A stretch of DNA of 64,000 bases, from the NCBI RefSeq assembly GCF_016587375.1, contig NZ_BNJG01000002.1, forward strand, positions 744,001-808,000, in the 5' to 3' direction. The stretch comes from Ktedonobacter robiniae (GTDB lineage Bacteria > Chloroflexota > Ktedonobacteria > Ktedonobacterales > Ktedonobacteraceae). How positions within the stretch are numbered: position 1 is the stretch's first letter; the number at the start of each line of letters is the position of its first letter. The position numbers and the translations under genes were made by a program. Positions 52,911 to 61,647 of the stretch are shown piece by piece. Below the pieces are notes generated by a model. That model worked only from the letters and a program-made list of their open reading frames with translations, searched no databases and was not told where the DNA came from.

Positions 52911-53708
52911 TTAGAACAGTATCTTCGCCATTCTGTGCTCACTGATAAAACCAGCTTTCTCTATGGCTTTCTTTGAAGCATGATTGGCAGCCTCACATGA
53001 ACAGATAGGCTTCCAGCCAGCTTCATAACAGTGTTTCTTTAATTGAATGAGCATAGAGCTACCCAGACCTCTTCCACGATGCGATTGAGCCACCACCATC
53101 CCCAAGTCTGCGTAAGGTGGCTGTTTCTGACTGGGCCTACATTCCCCCGTTGCTATCGGTGTTTGCTGATCCAACAAGACAAACAATTCTTCACAATCGA
53201 GACGAGCTCTCAGAAATGCCTCAATCCACTCTCCTGGCCCCTCCGTATTTACTTGATAAAAGCGCACAATATCACTCAACTCGCTCTTTTCAGCCTTTCT
53301 GAAAATACCCTTGCTGAGATTGAACGGTTGCTCGACTGGTCTACTATCTCGAAAAAGATAACTGTGAAGTGCAATGCTTCTCTGAATATCAAGGCATAAA
53401 GAGAAATACAGGGGTTCTATGGTGCTCGCAATAGCACCTTGGATGCCATAGGCCGAGATAACCCAACAAAAGATCTCCTGCGCCCGGGCCTGGTAGCTTT
53501 CCATGAGGTGAAAGCGCAGCAAATCGTTGTTGGAGTCGATACAAAAATATCCCGCCCGTTGCTCTTGGACTTGTACTTCCCAAAAAGTTGCCTGCGTAAT
53601 AATCGCGCTTTCCCACATTCCATCCATTGGAGCGACGAGGGTATGAAGGTAGTCATCCCTTAGCCGCTGTATTTCATCGGGATGCTTTAGTTGAACACTC
53701 GTTATCAT
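52911..53708 (-). CDS. GNAT family N-acetyltransferase
   Basis: The 265-residue C-terminal half is a GNAT domain: KGIFRKAEKSELSDIVRFYQ, then FVLLDQQTPIATGECRP and YADLGMVVAQSHRGRGLGSS with the acetyl-CoA pyrophosphate loop. CEAANHASKKAIEKAGF is the usual motif B. The N-terminal half of about 130 residues looks like a degenerate second GNAT module (AIITQATFWEVQVQEQRAGY). The substrate is unknown. Monocistronic. Confidence 0.88.
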   Translation of the reverse strand: MITSVQLKHPDEIQRLRDDYLHTLVAPMDGMWESAIITQATFWEVQVQEQRAGYFCIDSNNDLLRFHLMESYQARAQEIFCWVISAYGIQGAIASTIEPLYFSLCLDIQRSIALHSYLFRDSRPVEQPFNLSKGIFRKAEKSELSDIVRFYQVNTEGPGEWIEAFLRARLDCEELFVLLDQQTPIATGECRPSQKQPPYADLGMVVAQSHRGRGLGSSMLIQLKKHCYEAGWKPICSCEAANHASKKAIEKAGFISEHRMAKILF

Positions 53709-53763
53709 TGGAAGAACGAAACGCCTTTCTGTGCCTTAATTCATCTACAATATCTGCGGAGTA

Positions 53764-54975
53764 TCACAATGGAAGTGGGCCAAAAGCTGGAAGAGCGGCA
53801 TCCGCAGCATCGGTGAGGTTACAGTAGGGATTCAAGCCCCAACCATACCATAAAAACGTATCAGGTGGAACAGGGCGGTCAATAAGATGTAAAACAGCGG
53901 CATTCTCGTCCAGGGACACCTTATGCACGAGAGGTAATTCTCTCTCGTTACGATCACGCAAAGAAAAACCTGATGGACGAGCACTCGCATGGAGGCCACC
54001 ACGGACATAGCGATATGAGACCCGGATACGAGATTGTTCAGCCTCAAACGTCGCTCCTATCAATTGAGGTGATGGCAGGCCGTCAGCCACATCCGCCAGG
54101 CGACGTCCAAGCCGTTTCAGTCCTTGAGTACCTATATGGATCGAATCATCCAACTCAAGATCAATCGCTGAAACCATCGCGGTGTGGGACAGGAGGAGAG
54201 GCCATGTGCGCTGCGCTTCCCGAATGCCATTCCAATTTTTGGCATCCGCGTCATATGACACAGTACAGCCGAGCTGCACGTAGTAAAACGGCAGATCAGG
54301 CTGTTGAAGATCACGACGTAGAGCCTTCAACAGAGCATGCATACGGCGATGATAGCGTTCTATGTTTTCTAAGGAGGATGTCTCGCTCTCACCCTGGTAC
54401 CAGAGCACGCCTGTCACCTTGCCACCAGCATCCTCAATTCGCTTGAGCAATGCACCATAGAGCGATGCATCCCCCTGCTCGCGTAACTCCGGGTCCCACT
54501 GTTCCAGAGAAGTTCCACCATGAGCGGCAGGGATCAGTCCAATCGGCACTCCTGTCCGGATATAGCGCTCTTTCGCGAAGGCTAAGCCCAGGCCCGCTCC
54601 TGTTTTGCGCATGGGATCATGGAAAGGCAAGGGATGAGGCACAACGTCAGCGCCCATCAGTTTATGATGGATAATGCGTGGCGACTCGTTCGGCCAGTGG
54701 AGTGGTTCTTCGGCCACCGCCCATTCCTCGCGTGATTGTAACGAATGCACAAATGGCGAAGGTTTCTCAACATCAATTAAATTCCCAACCCCTTCCATAT
54801 TACTCTGTCCCGCGAGCACCCACAGATCCCCTACTAGAATATTCTGCGCATTTCCTACGGTGTAAGGGCCTCCAACGGGTAATACAATCCCCTGTCCATC
54901 TTCTTGATCTACACGCGCTTTATTATCGCCATCGCGTTGGAATACCTGATAGCTCTGAATTTTTGTATTTGTCAT
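53764..54975 (-). CDS. SGNH-fold carbohydrate acetylesterase (sialate O-acetylesterase-like)
   Basis: 403 residues with no evident signal peptide. LWVLAGQSNMEGVGN places the nucleophile Ser58 in the GQSNM motif typical of sialate O-acetylesterase and CE6-like enzymes. GVLWYQGESETSSLENIERY is the conserved WYQGE block, and DSIHIGTQGLKRLGRRLA holds the Asp-x-x-His dyad. It removes acetyl groups from sugars. Next to a GH95 fucosidase, deacetylation of plant or microbial glycans before fucose removal is plausible. Confidence 0.85.
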   Translation of the reverse strand: MTNTKIQSYQVFQRDGDNKARVDQEDGQGIVLPVGGPYTVGNAQNILVGDLWVLAGQSNMEGVGNLIDVEKPSPFVHSLQSREEWAVAEEPLHWPNESPRIIHHKLMGADVVPHPLPFHDPMRKTGAGLGLAFAKERYIRTGVPIGLIPAAHGGTSLEQWDPELREQGDASLYGALLKRIEDAGGKVTGVLWYQGESETSSLENIERYHRRMHALLKALRRDLQQPDLPFYYVQLGCTVSYDADAKNWNGIREAQRTWPLLLSHTAMVSAIDLELDDSIHIGTQGLKRLGRRLADVADGLPSPQLIGATFEAEQSRIRVSYRYVRGGLHASARPSGFSLRDRNERELPLVHKVSLDENAAVLHLIDRPVPPDTFLWYGWGLNPYCNLTDAADAALPAFGPLPL

Positions 54976-55039
54976 ATTGTCACCACAGCCTCATCAATAT
55001 GCTCTAGTGCTCTGTCAATCTTCATCCGAAAGGTTTCAC

Positions 55040-55105
55040 GCCGCCTGCGTCGGCAAGGGGAGAGACGCAGAGGGGCATCAGCCCCTCTGCACTCCCCACC
55101 TTTCC
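55040..55105 (-). terminator. Two-hairpin element after the GH95 gene
   Basis: GCCG...CGGC (55040-55054) and GCAGAGGGGC-atca-GCCCCTCTGC (55067-55090), followed by a pyrimidine-rich ACTCCCCACC, lie about 30 bp downstream of the GH95 stop on the minus strand. Order and flanks resemble 9564-9636. It is probably a terminator or a REP-like repeat. Confidence 0.6.
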
Positions 55106-55136
55106 AATCAACTTTGACAAAGTACTAGTACGCACT

Positions 55137-57551
55137 TTAGCGAAAGCTCAATGTATAGTTCTTTCCATGTTGCACCACAAGGACAACGCGACCACGCTCA
55201 CTGCTCCATGGAATCTGTTGACCACTCTGATCTTTTATGGCTACTGGCTGTTGATCTTGAGGAAGGCGTAGCAGGTAGCGCCCATCTTGTTCTGCGCGCA
55301 GAACGACGGATATGGCATGCCCATTATTCCACTCCACATCGACTTCAAGACCGCCCCGAGCACGCAAGCCGCGTACATATCCGTCGTTCCACGTATGCGG
55401 AAGGGCGGGCAAAATCGCCAGTTCGCCAGCATGACTCTGCACCAGCATCTCGGCAATTGCAGCGGTCGCGCCGAAGTTACCGTCAATCTGGAAGATCACG
55501 GGGGGATGCAGATCAAAGAGATTTGGAGCAAGCGAATCTTTGAGCAACTGGATTGCATGCTCATGGGCCGCATTACCTTCACCCAACCGCGCCCAGAACG
55601 CGATTACCCAGGCTCGACTCCAACCAGTGGCCCCTCCTCCGTGTTCAAGTCTGCGCTCTAGGGACTTGCGTGCTGCCTGGAAGAGCTCTGGCGTCTTTTC
55701 AAAGGTAATTTGCTCGCCAGGATAGAGACCATACAAGTGTGATATATGACGATGACCAGGCTCCACTTCAGCAAAATCCTCGTTCCACTCTTGCAATTGC
55801 CCATACCTGCCAATCGCTGGCTGCGGCAAACGGACAAGTGCTTGCGCCAGTTCATGCGCAAATCCCTGATCAATGTCTAATACCTGGCTTGCTGTAATAC
55901 AATGTGTAAACAGATCGTGAATGATGGCGAGATCCATGGTTGAACCAGCACTGACACCAGCCTGTTCTCTACTGGCAGTCAGAAAGAGATTTTCTGGGGA
56001 AGTTGAAGGACAGGTTGTCAAATACCCTTGCTTGTCTTCCACCAGGAAATCGAGCAGAAACTGGGCGGCTTTCTTCATAATCGGATAGGCGCGTTGGGAG
56101 AGAAACGAGCGATCGCCCGAAAAGGCATAATGTTCCCAGAGATGCTGGCAAAGCCACGCTCCTCCCATGTTCCAGTTTGCCCACTGCGGATCGCCGCTAC
56201 AGTTGCCAACTGGGGCGGTATTTCGCCACAGGTCCATGTTGTGATGAGCGACCCAGCCACGGCAACCATAATAAACCTGCGCGGTTCGTTCCCCACTCAC
56301 GCTGGCCTCTTCCAATAGGTCGAACAGGGGGGAATGACATTCCGCCAGATTGCAGGTTTCAGCAGGCCAGTAATTCATCTGGGTATTAATATTTATGGTC
56401 CAGTTACTACTCCAGGCAGGTCGTACTTGATCATTCCAGATTCCCTGCAAATTCGCGGGCTGAGTTCCCGGACGTGAGCTGGCTATAAGCAAATAGCGGC
56501 CATACTGAAAAAAGAGGGCCAGCAGCGCATCATCCTTGGCCCCCTTTTGCACCGCGGCTAAACGCTCATCAGTAGGAAGTTTTCCCCCTTCACTGCTGCC
56601 CAGATCCAGGGTAACGCGTTGGAACAAATATTGATAATCACTGATGTGCGCTGCACGCAGAACTTCATACCCTTTGCTCATGCCCGCGGCGAGCCTGGTT
56701 ACACACCGTTGCTCCAGGTCAGGCGCAGGAAGGTCTGGACGAGAGGCGAAACCACGGTAACTGGTAGCCGCAGAAAGGAGTAAGGTCACCGTATGCGCGT
56801 TTTCCACTCGCAGTGTGCCGTCTACATCCGCAGAGACCTGCCCTCCCTCAACAATGGCCTGAAGCTGTGTCTCAAAGCGCATACCTTGGCCGTCTTCGCC
56901 GTGGTCATAAATAACAGGATCATTTGTAGAAATGTAGCTTGGATCAACGTGCCTGGGGCAACGGCCCGTCATCCTGATCGCATTGGGGCCAGCGGGCGCG
57001 CAGGTAAACGGATGTATGCTCTCTAAGTGGACAGTCAAGGAAAGAGCATGAGAGGTATCGCTAGTCAGGCGTATAGCCAGCAGATCATCTACAGCCGAAG
57101 AGAATACCTCTCGCGAGAAGAGGATATCACCTGCTTTATACTGTACCGTTGCCAACGCGGTGTTCAGATCCAATGCACGCTGATATGCCTGGACCTCGCC
57201 CTGTTGCTCAAACTTCAAACGCAAATATCCAAGCGGCTGATACGATTCATTATAAGGACCTTGCATACGGCGCGCAACCTTCTGAGCAGCCGCATAGTTA
57301 CGCTCTTCCAGAATTAAGCGCCTGAGTTCAGGCAGATGGGTAACTGCGTCAGGGTTATCCGTATCATATGGCTCGCCAGACCAGAGCGTATCCTCGTTAA
57401 GTTGAAACACCTCCTCTCTGATGCCACCATGAATCATCGCCCCCAGGTGTCCATTACCCACCGGAAGTGCCTCTAGCCATTGTGTGGCGGGTTGGCGATA
57501 CCATAATTTTAGCGGAGGTTTGACTTGTGGAACACGCGCTGCCTGGTGCAT
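55137..57551 (-). CDS. Alpha-L-fucosidase, glycoside hydrolase family 95
   Basis: The 804-residue inverting enzyme cleaves terminal alpha-1,2-fucose; related members act on alpha-L-galactose. The N-terminal beta-domain begins LWYRQPATQWLEALPVGNGH, then LNEDTLWSGEPYD. The (alpha/alpha)6 barrel contains QGIWNDQVRPAWSSNWTINI, NYWPAETCNLAECH, TCPSTSPENLF, PGHRHISHLYGLYPG and FQIDGNFGATAAIAEML, including the catalytic Asn and Asp positions known from the family. A C-terminal beta-domain follows. There is no signal peptide, so it acts on imported oligosaccharides. Confidence 0.93.
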   Translation of the reverse strand: MHQAARVPQVKPPLKLWYRQPATQWLEALPVGNGHLGAMIHGGIREEVFQLNEDTLWSGEPYDTDNPDAVTHLPELRRLILEERNYAAAQKVARRMQGPYNESYQPLGYLRLKFEQQGEVQAYQRALDLNTALATVQYKAGDILFSREVFSSAVDDLLAIRLTSDTSHALSLTVHLESIHPFTCAPAGPNAIRMTGRCPRHVDPSYISTNDPVIYDHGEDGQGMRFETQLQAIVEGGQVSADVDGTLRVENAHTVTLLLSAATSYRGFASRPDLPAPDLEQRCVTRLAAGMSKGYEVLRAAHISDYQYLFQRVTLDLGSSEGGKLPTDERLAAVQKGAKDDALLALFFQYGRYLLIASSRPGTQPANLQGIWNDQVRPAWSSNWTININTQMNYWPAETCNLAECHSPLFDLLEEASVSGERTAQVYYGCRGWVAHHNMDLWRNTAPVGNCSGDPQWANWNMGGAWLCQHLWEHYAFSGDRSFLSQRAYPIMKKAAQFLLDFLVEDKQGYLTTCPSTSPENLFLTASREQAGVSAGSTMDLAIIHDLFTHCITASQVLDIDQGFAHELAQALVRLPQPAIGRYGQLQEWNEDFAEVEPGHRHISHLYGLYPGEQITFEKTPELFQAARKSLERRLEHGGGATGWSRAWVIAFWARLGEGNAAHEHAIQLLKDSLAPNLFDLHPPVIFQIDGNFGATAAIAEMLVQSHAGELAILPALPHTWNDGYVRGLRARGGLEVDVEWNNGHAISVVLRAEQDGRYLLRLPQDQQPVAIKDQSGQQIPWSSERGRVVLVVQHGKNYTLSFR

Positions 57552-57594
57552 GCGTATCGACTCCTTTCAATTGACAACTTGGACAAGGGATGAA

Positions 57595-57632
57595 GGGTTG
57601 TCTGGCGAGCCGCTCGGCTCGCCAGGCAACCC
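57595..57632 (-). terminator. Strong hairpin between GH27 and GH95 genes
   Basis: GGGTTG plus CTGGCGAGCCG pairs with CGGCTCGCCAG plus CAACCC, with one bulge, starting 19 bp after the GH27 stop (minus strand). It is an intrinsic-type terminator insulating the two genes. Confidence 0.75.
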
Positions 57633-57650
57633 ATTTCTCATCAGAAAACA

Positions 57651-59858
57651 TTATACCTCAATACGGTCGATATCAGCCCCATACATTGAGGTAGTGGTTG
57701 CGAAGAGGATCGTATTTGTTCCTGCCCGCAAGTCGAGCTGAATCACCATTGAGTGTACAACATTCCAGTTGTTATCGTTGGTGCCATTGGTGTACATGGT
57801 GAGCGCCGGGCCGCCATTGGCGCTCACATTTAACGAGCGACCAGAGGAACCGTCAACATAATAGACCGTGACGTTATAGGTACCCGCGTTGGCCACAGTA
57901 ATGGTATTGAATTGCAGGGAGCTACCCAGCAACAGATTGCCGACCTTCTGACCACCAGAACAGTCCGAGCAACTGGCCACTGATGCTCCTCCACGCAAGG
58001 TATTACTGGAGGCTTCCGCTTCATAAGAGGTCGTTTTCACAATGGGGGCGACCACGATACGGTCCACATCGGGAGCATAACCTGTGGGATTATCGATCTT
58101 GATGGTATTGTTGCCAGCCTGGAGTTGCACCGGGATCTGCATCGATTGGACGTTCCCCCAGTTGCTATCGCCATGGAAGGCCATCAAGACACTTGAGCCA
58201 CCGTTGAAGCTGAGATCGGCAGATCGGCAACAACCATCTCCGTCAACGTAATAAATCGTCAGATTGTAGATACCGGCGCTCGTTGCAGTCACATTATTAA
58301 ACTGGACGAAGCCACCACCACCCAGATAGCCAACCTTCTGACCACCAGAACAGGTCGAGCAACCACTTACAACCGCGCCCCCGCCGATAATACTCGCGGG
58401 CGCCTCCGCTTCATAGGAAACGGCATTACCTGTGGGAGGGGGAGGAGCCGAAGTGACAGAATCTGGCTGGACATTGAGGAGGCGAGAGCCATGAGCGGGT
58501 AACGCAGCGCTGAAGCTATTTCCAAACTGGCCCAGCTGCTCGTGAGCCCAGACGTTGCGTACATGGGCTTTCCCTACAAAGCCCAGATCGCTCCAGTTCG
58601 CGGTGACCGTCTGAGGGGTGTTATCGAGATTGAAGAGCGCGACCGTATAGCTGCCATCCGCGTTTTTAGCATACCAGACCTGCTGGTTGCTTGATAGCGC
58701 AACCGGCCTGGCTGGACGGCCAGCCTGATCGATGGCGATGACATCCTTGTTGGTGAGCAGGGAAAGGCCATAGCTATCCAGTTTTGTCAGGTCATCCCCA
58801 GTGTAGAGCGGAGCCGCCTCGATAGCCCAGAGGGTCTCATAAGTCTGGCGCTCGTCGTTTGTCAGGCCATCCATGCTCCCGACACCTACATCGAGCGAAT
58901 CCAGGTTATTCCAACCACCCGGTTTGGCAGCGGAGATCCAGGGTACCACGTCAGTAAAGCGCTGCTTCACCGAGTTATCCCAGGTCACCAGCGTATTGCA
59001 GTAACACTCGACATCGGTATCAATGCGCCAGCCATTGGAATTCTGCTGCCAGGTGTTGACAAAATCGTGATCTAGCGACCAGGAGAGGACAAACTGGATC
59101 GGTCTCCCTGTCTGAAACAGCGCCTGTGACCAGGCTTGAACATCTGAACGATTGTCCGCAGAACTGGCGCCATTATTGAACGAACCTGGTGTGACCCCAT
59201 CCAGCTTCATAAAATCGACGCCCCAGCTTGCAAACTGATTGGCAATCGAATTGATATAGGCCTGGGCGCAGGGTTTGCTATAATCGATGGCATAGGCTCC
59301 CTGCCAGCCATTGGTCTTTGTCAGCGGTTGGACAGCAATGTCCTGTGTGTGACAGCTCGTGCCATAGATGGGATAGTTGTTGTTGTAGGCAACAAAATCC
59401 AGACCCGCACCATAATAGATCCCAAGTTTGAGCCCATAGTGATGGACATAGTCAGCAACAGCCGCGATGCCATCGGGAAAGCGACCTGGGAAAGGCGCCG
59501 GACGTCCGAAGGAATCGAAGGTAGGATTCCAGCTATAATCCATCCACCAACCAGCATCAATGTTGATATACTGATATCCACTCCCCTGTAACTTTTGATG
59601 GAGGGCATCAGCCTGGGTTTTGACATTCGCTTCGGTTAGCCAACTCGTCCCATATCCACTGGCATTAGTGGATTCCAGGCTCCAACTACTCCAGCCCATA
59701 TACGGCGTCTGGGCCAAACCATTGGTGACATTGGTTGCAGCATGGGCGACAGGCGTCCTTCCCTGATGCCAGGCTGCAAAGGTCAGTAGACTACCAGATA
59801 AGAGCAAAATGGTGAGGGCAAAGAGAAGTCGGGGCATCGTTCTCTGACGTTGAGACAT
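57651..59858 (-). CDS. Secreted GH27 alpha-galactosidase with two CBM35-like domains
   Basis: 735 residues from ATG 59858 (AGGAGG upstream; an in-frame ATG at 59918 is rejected). A signal peptide spans about 1-41 (helix LLFALTILLLSGSLL, cut after AHA). GH27 barrel: TPYMGWSSWS, YINIDAGWW, FMKLDG with nucleophile Asp220, WRIDTDV with the acid/base Asp. A short beta-domain and a Pro-rich linker (about 470-478) lead to two tandem modules starting YEAEAPAS and YEAEASSN, each with SGCS/ASCSDCSGGQKVG and ending DVDRI/DIDRI, as in CBM35. It releases galactose from polymers outside the cell. Confidence 0.92.
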   Translation of the reverse strand: MSQRQRTMPRLLFALTILLLSGSLLTFAAWHQGRTPVAHAATNVTNGLAQTPYMGWSSWSLESTNASGYGTSWLTEANVKTQADALHQKLQGSGYQYINIDAGWWMDYSWNPTFDSFGRPAPFPGRFPDGIAAVADYVHHYGLKLGIYYGAGLDFVAYNNNYPIYGTSCHTQDIAVQPLTKTNGWQGAYAIDYSKPCAQAYINSIANQFASWGVDFMKLDGVTPGSFNNGASSADNRSDVQAWSQALFQTGRPIQFVLSWSLDHDFVNTWQQNSNGWRIDTDVECYCNTLVTWDNSVKQRFTDVVPWISAAKPGGWNNLDSLDVGVGSMDGLTNDERQTYETLWAIEAAPLYTGDDLTKLDSYGLSLLTNKDVIAIDQAGRPARPVALSSNQQVWYAKNADGSYTVALFNLDNTPQTVTANWSDLGFVGKAHVRNVWAHEQLGQFGNSFSAALPAHGSRLLNVQPDSVTSAPPPPTGNAVSYEAEAPASIIGGGAVVSGCSTCSGGQKVGYLGGGGFVQFNNVTATSAGIYNLTIYYVDGDGCCRSADLSFNGGSSVLMAFHGDSNWGNVQSMQIPVQLQAGNNTIKIDNPTGYAPDVDRIVVAPIVKTTSYEAEASSNTLRGGASVASCSDCSGGQKVGNLLLGSSLQFNTITVANAGTYNVTVYYVDGSSGRSLNVSANGGPALTMYTNGTNDNNWNVVHSMVIQLDLRAGTNTILFATTTSMYGADIDRIEV

Positions 59859-59927
59859 AAAAAATACCTCCTTGTAGCGGCCAATGACAAGAGTCTCGTG
59901 CTCTTCCCATACAAGCACAGTGACCGG

Positions 59928-59952
59928 TTAGTTTAATCAATGATTAAACTAA
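59928..59952. promoter_or_regulatory. ROK-family operator, 25-bp perfect inverted repeat
   Basis: TTAGTTTAATCA, one central A, then the exact complement. The arm TTAGTTTAAT is the form known for XylR/NagC-like ROK regulators. It lies between the GH27 gene (start 59858) and the ROK gene (start 60161). Confidence 0.82.
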
Positions 59953-60160
59953 GTATACTGATAAGCATACTGAGAAAGGGTTCCCTTGTCAAGAAGAAGC
60001 CCTTTCTGCTCCTATGGTCGCTTTTATTCCGGGATATTTCGGGACGGAGAAGGCAGGAGTTATTGCAATCCAGAGGATTGAGGGCTTGACACTAGCTTTT
60101 TTCGCGGGTATACTCTGCCTAACTTCAATCACTAAAGGAAGTTTTCGGGGTAGAAAAACG

Positions 60161-61401
60161 ATGCAGGGGAAAGCAGTGCCGGCGGATCGCAGGTTGATCC
60201 GCGCAATTAATCAGAATAACTTGCTGAATTTGATTCGGCTGAATGCGCCAATCTCGCGCCCCCAGCTGGCTGAACTTTCGGGTCTGAGCCTGGCTACGGT
60301 GATCGGTTTGACTGGCGATCTTATCGGACGACATTTTGTGGTGGAGAGTGGCCCGGCGGAATCGACAGGAGGACGCAAGGCGACGTTGCTGGACCTGCAC
60401 CCCGAAGGAGGGTTTGCTCTTGGTCTGATGGTACGGGGCTTTGAATGCATCGGAGTGGTTGTTAACTTACGCGGCGATGTGATTTTTTCGCTCCATTGGG
60501 ATACTGTGCTCAGACATCAAGGTGCCCAGGCTCTGGAACACATCGTCAGGATGACGAACGATCTGCTGGCCCAATCGGGGGTCGAGAAAGACCTGGTCAT
60601 CGGGCTTGGCTGCGCGCTCTCCGGCTATATCGACGCGCAAAATGGCATCTGCATCGATTCCTGGAATCTGGACTGGCACTCTATTGAGCTGGCCGAACCA
60701 CTTAGTCGGCGTCTGGGGTTTCCTGTGGTAATTGATAACGATGTGAGCTGCATTACGACCTACGAGAGGCTCTTTGGCTGGGGGGCAGCAGCGAGAACTT
60801 CTTTACGGTCGTACTGGGGCGCGGCGTGGGCCTGGGGCTGGTGCTGAACGGCGAGGTCTATCACGGCTCGACCGGTGGGGCCGGCGAGTTTGGCCATATG
60901 GTAGCCGTTCCCGGTGGCCGGCGCTGCGAATGTGGCAAACGTGGCTGTTTGGAGGAGTATATCTCCTTTCGCGGCATCATCGCCAATTATCTCGAGCACA
61001 ACTATAAGAAAACGCTTCCTTTCAATACGCCTCTGGACAGCTCCTCGGATCGGGCTGTGCGCTCCGAGGAGCGCGTGATTCATGAATTACTCGAACTGGC
61101 TTTGGGAGGCGATGAACTGGCCGCGCAGGCTTTTGAACACAGTGGTGAACTGATGGGCATTGCCCTGGCCAACCTGGTGAATGTCCTGAATCCCGAGAGT
61201 ATTGTTCTCACGGGCGAGGGAGTTTTTGTCGCACCGGCAATGTTCCAGTCGATGGAAGCCGTACTACGACAGAATCTCTTCTCCCAATTAGGGAAAAATC
61301 TGCGCCTGCTGGTTGAGCCGCTAGTTGGCTACGAAAGCTGGGCGCGCGGGGCTGCGGCTCTGGTTCTCCATCGCTTTTTCGTCTTGCCCGCTCACCCCTG
61401 A
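60161..61401 (+). pseudogene. ROK-family regulator (XylR/NagC type), frameshifted in a G run
   Basis: From ATG 60161 the first frame gives a winged HTH (LIRLNAPISRPQLAELSGLS, LATVIGLTGDLI) and the first ROK lobe (ALGLMVRGFECIGVVVNLRG, IDNDVSCITTYERLFGWG). At GGGGGG (60780-60785) the reading leaves the ROK sequence. One base over it resumes as GSSENFFTVVLGRGVGLGLV, the zinc motif CECGKRGCLEEY, and VNVLNPESIVLTGEG, to 61401. One missing G explains it. If real, the repressor is inactive and its targets derepressed. A further in-frame ATG lies at 60014. Confidence 0.85.
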
Positions 61402-61533
61402 ATTCTCTAAAGAAAGGAGTTAGTTTTTTTCGGTATTTGTCTATCACTGTCTCGTGTGTGTCCCGGCACTTGGGAGAGCAGGGATGACCTCAACAAGACG
61501 TCAATTCAACCGTTTGACAGTATGACTGCCTAA

Positions 61534-61557
61534 CATTACTACATGGCTGTAGTAATG
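61534..61557. promoter_or_regulatory. Inverted repeat upstream of sugar-binding protein
   Basis: CATTACTACA-tggc-TGTAGTAATG is a perfect 10-bp stem 91 bp before the ATG at 61648. It does not match the ROK operator at 59928 and could be a leader hairpin or the site of another regulator. Confidence 0.5.
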
Positions 61558-61647
61558 GGCATATCTCGCTGTCGGGGCTTTTACTGGCAAGGCCATTTAC
61601 ATTGTTAGGTTTATTTGCGATGATGCAGAAAGGTTAAAAGCTTCTTC

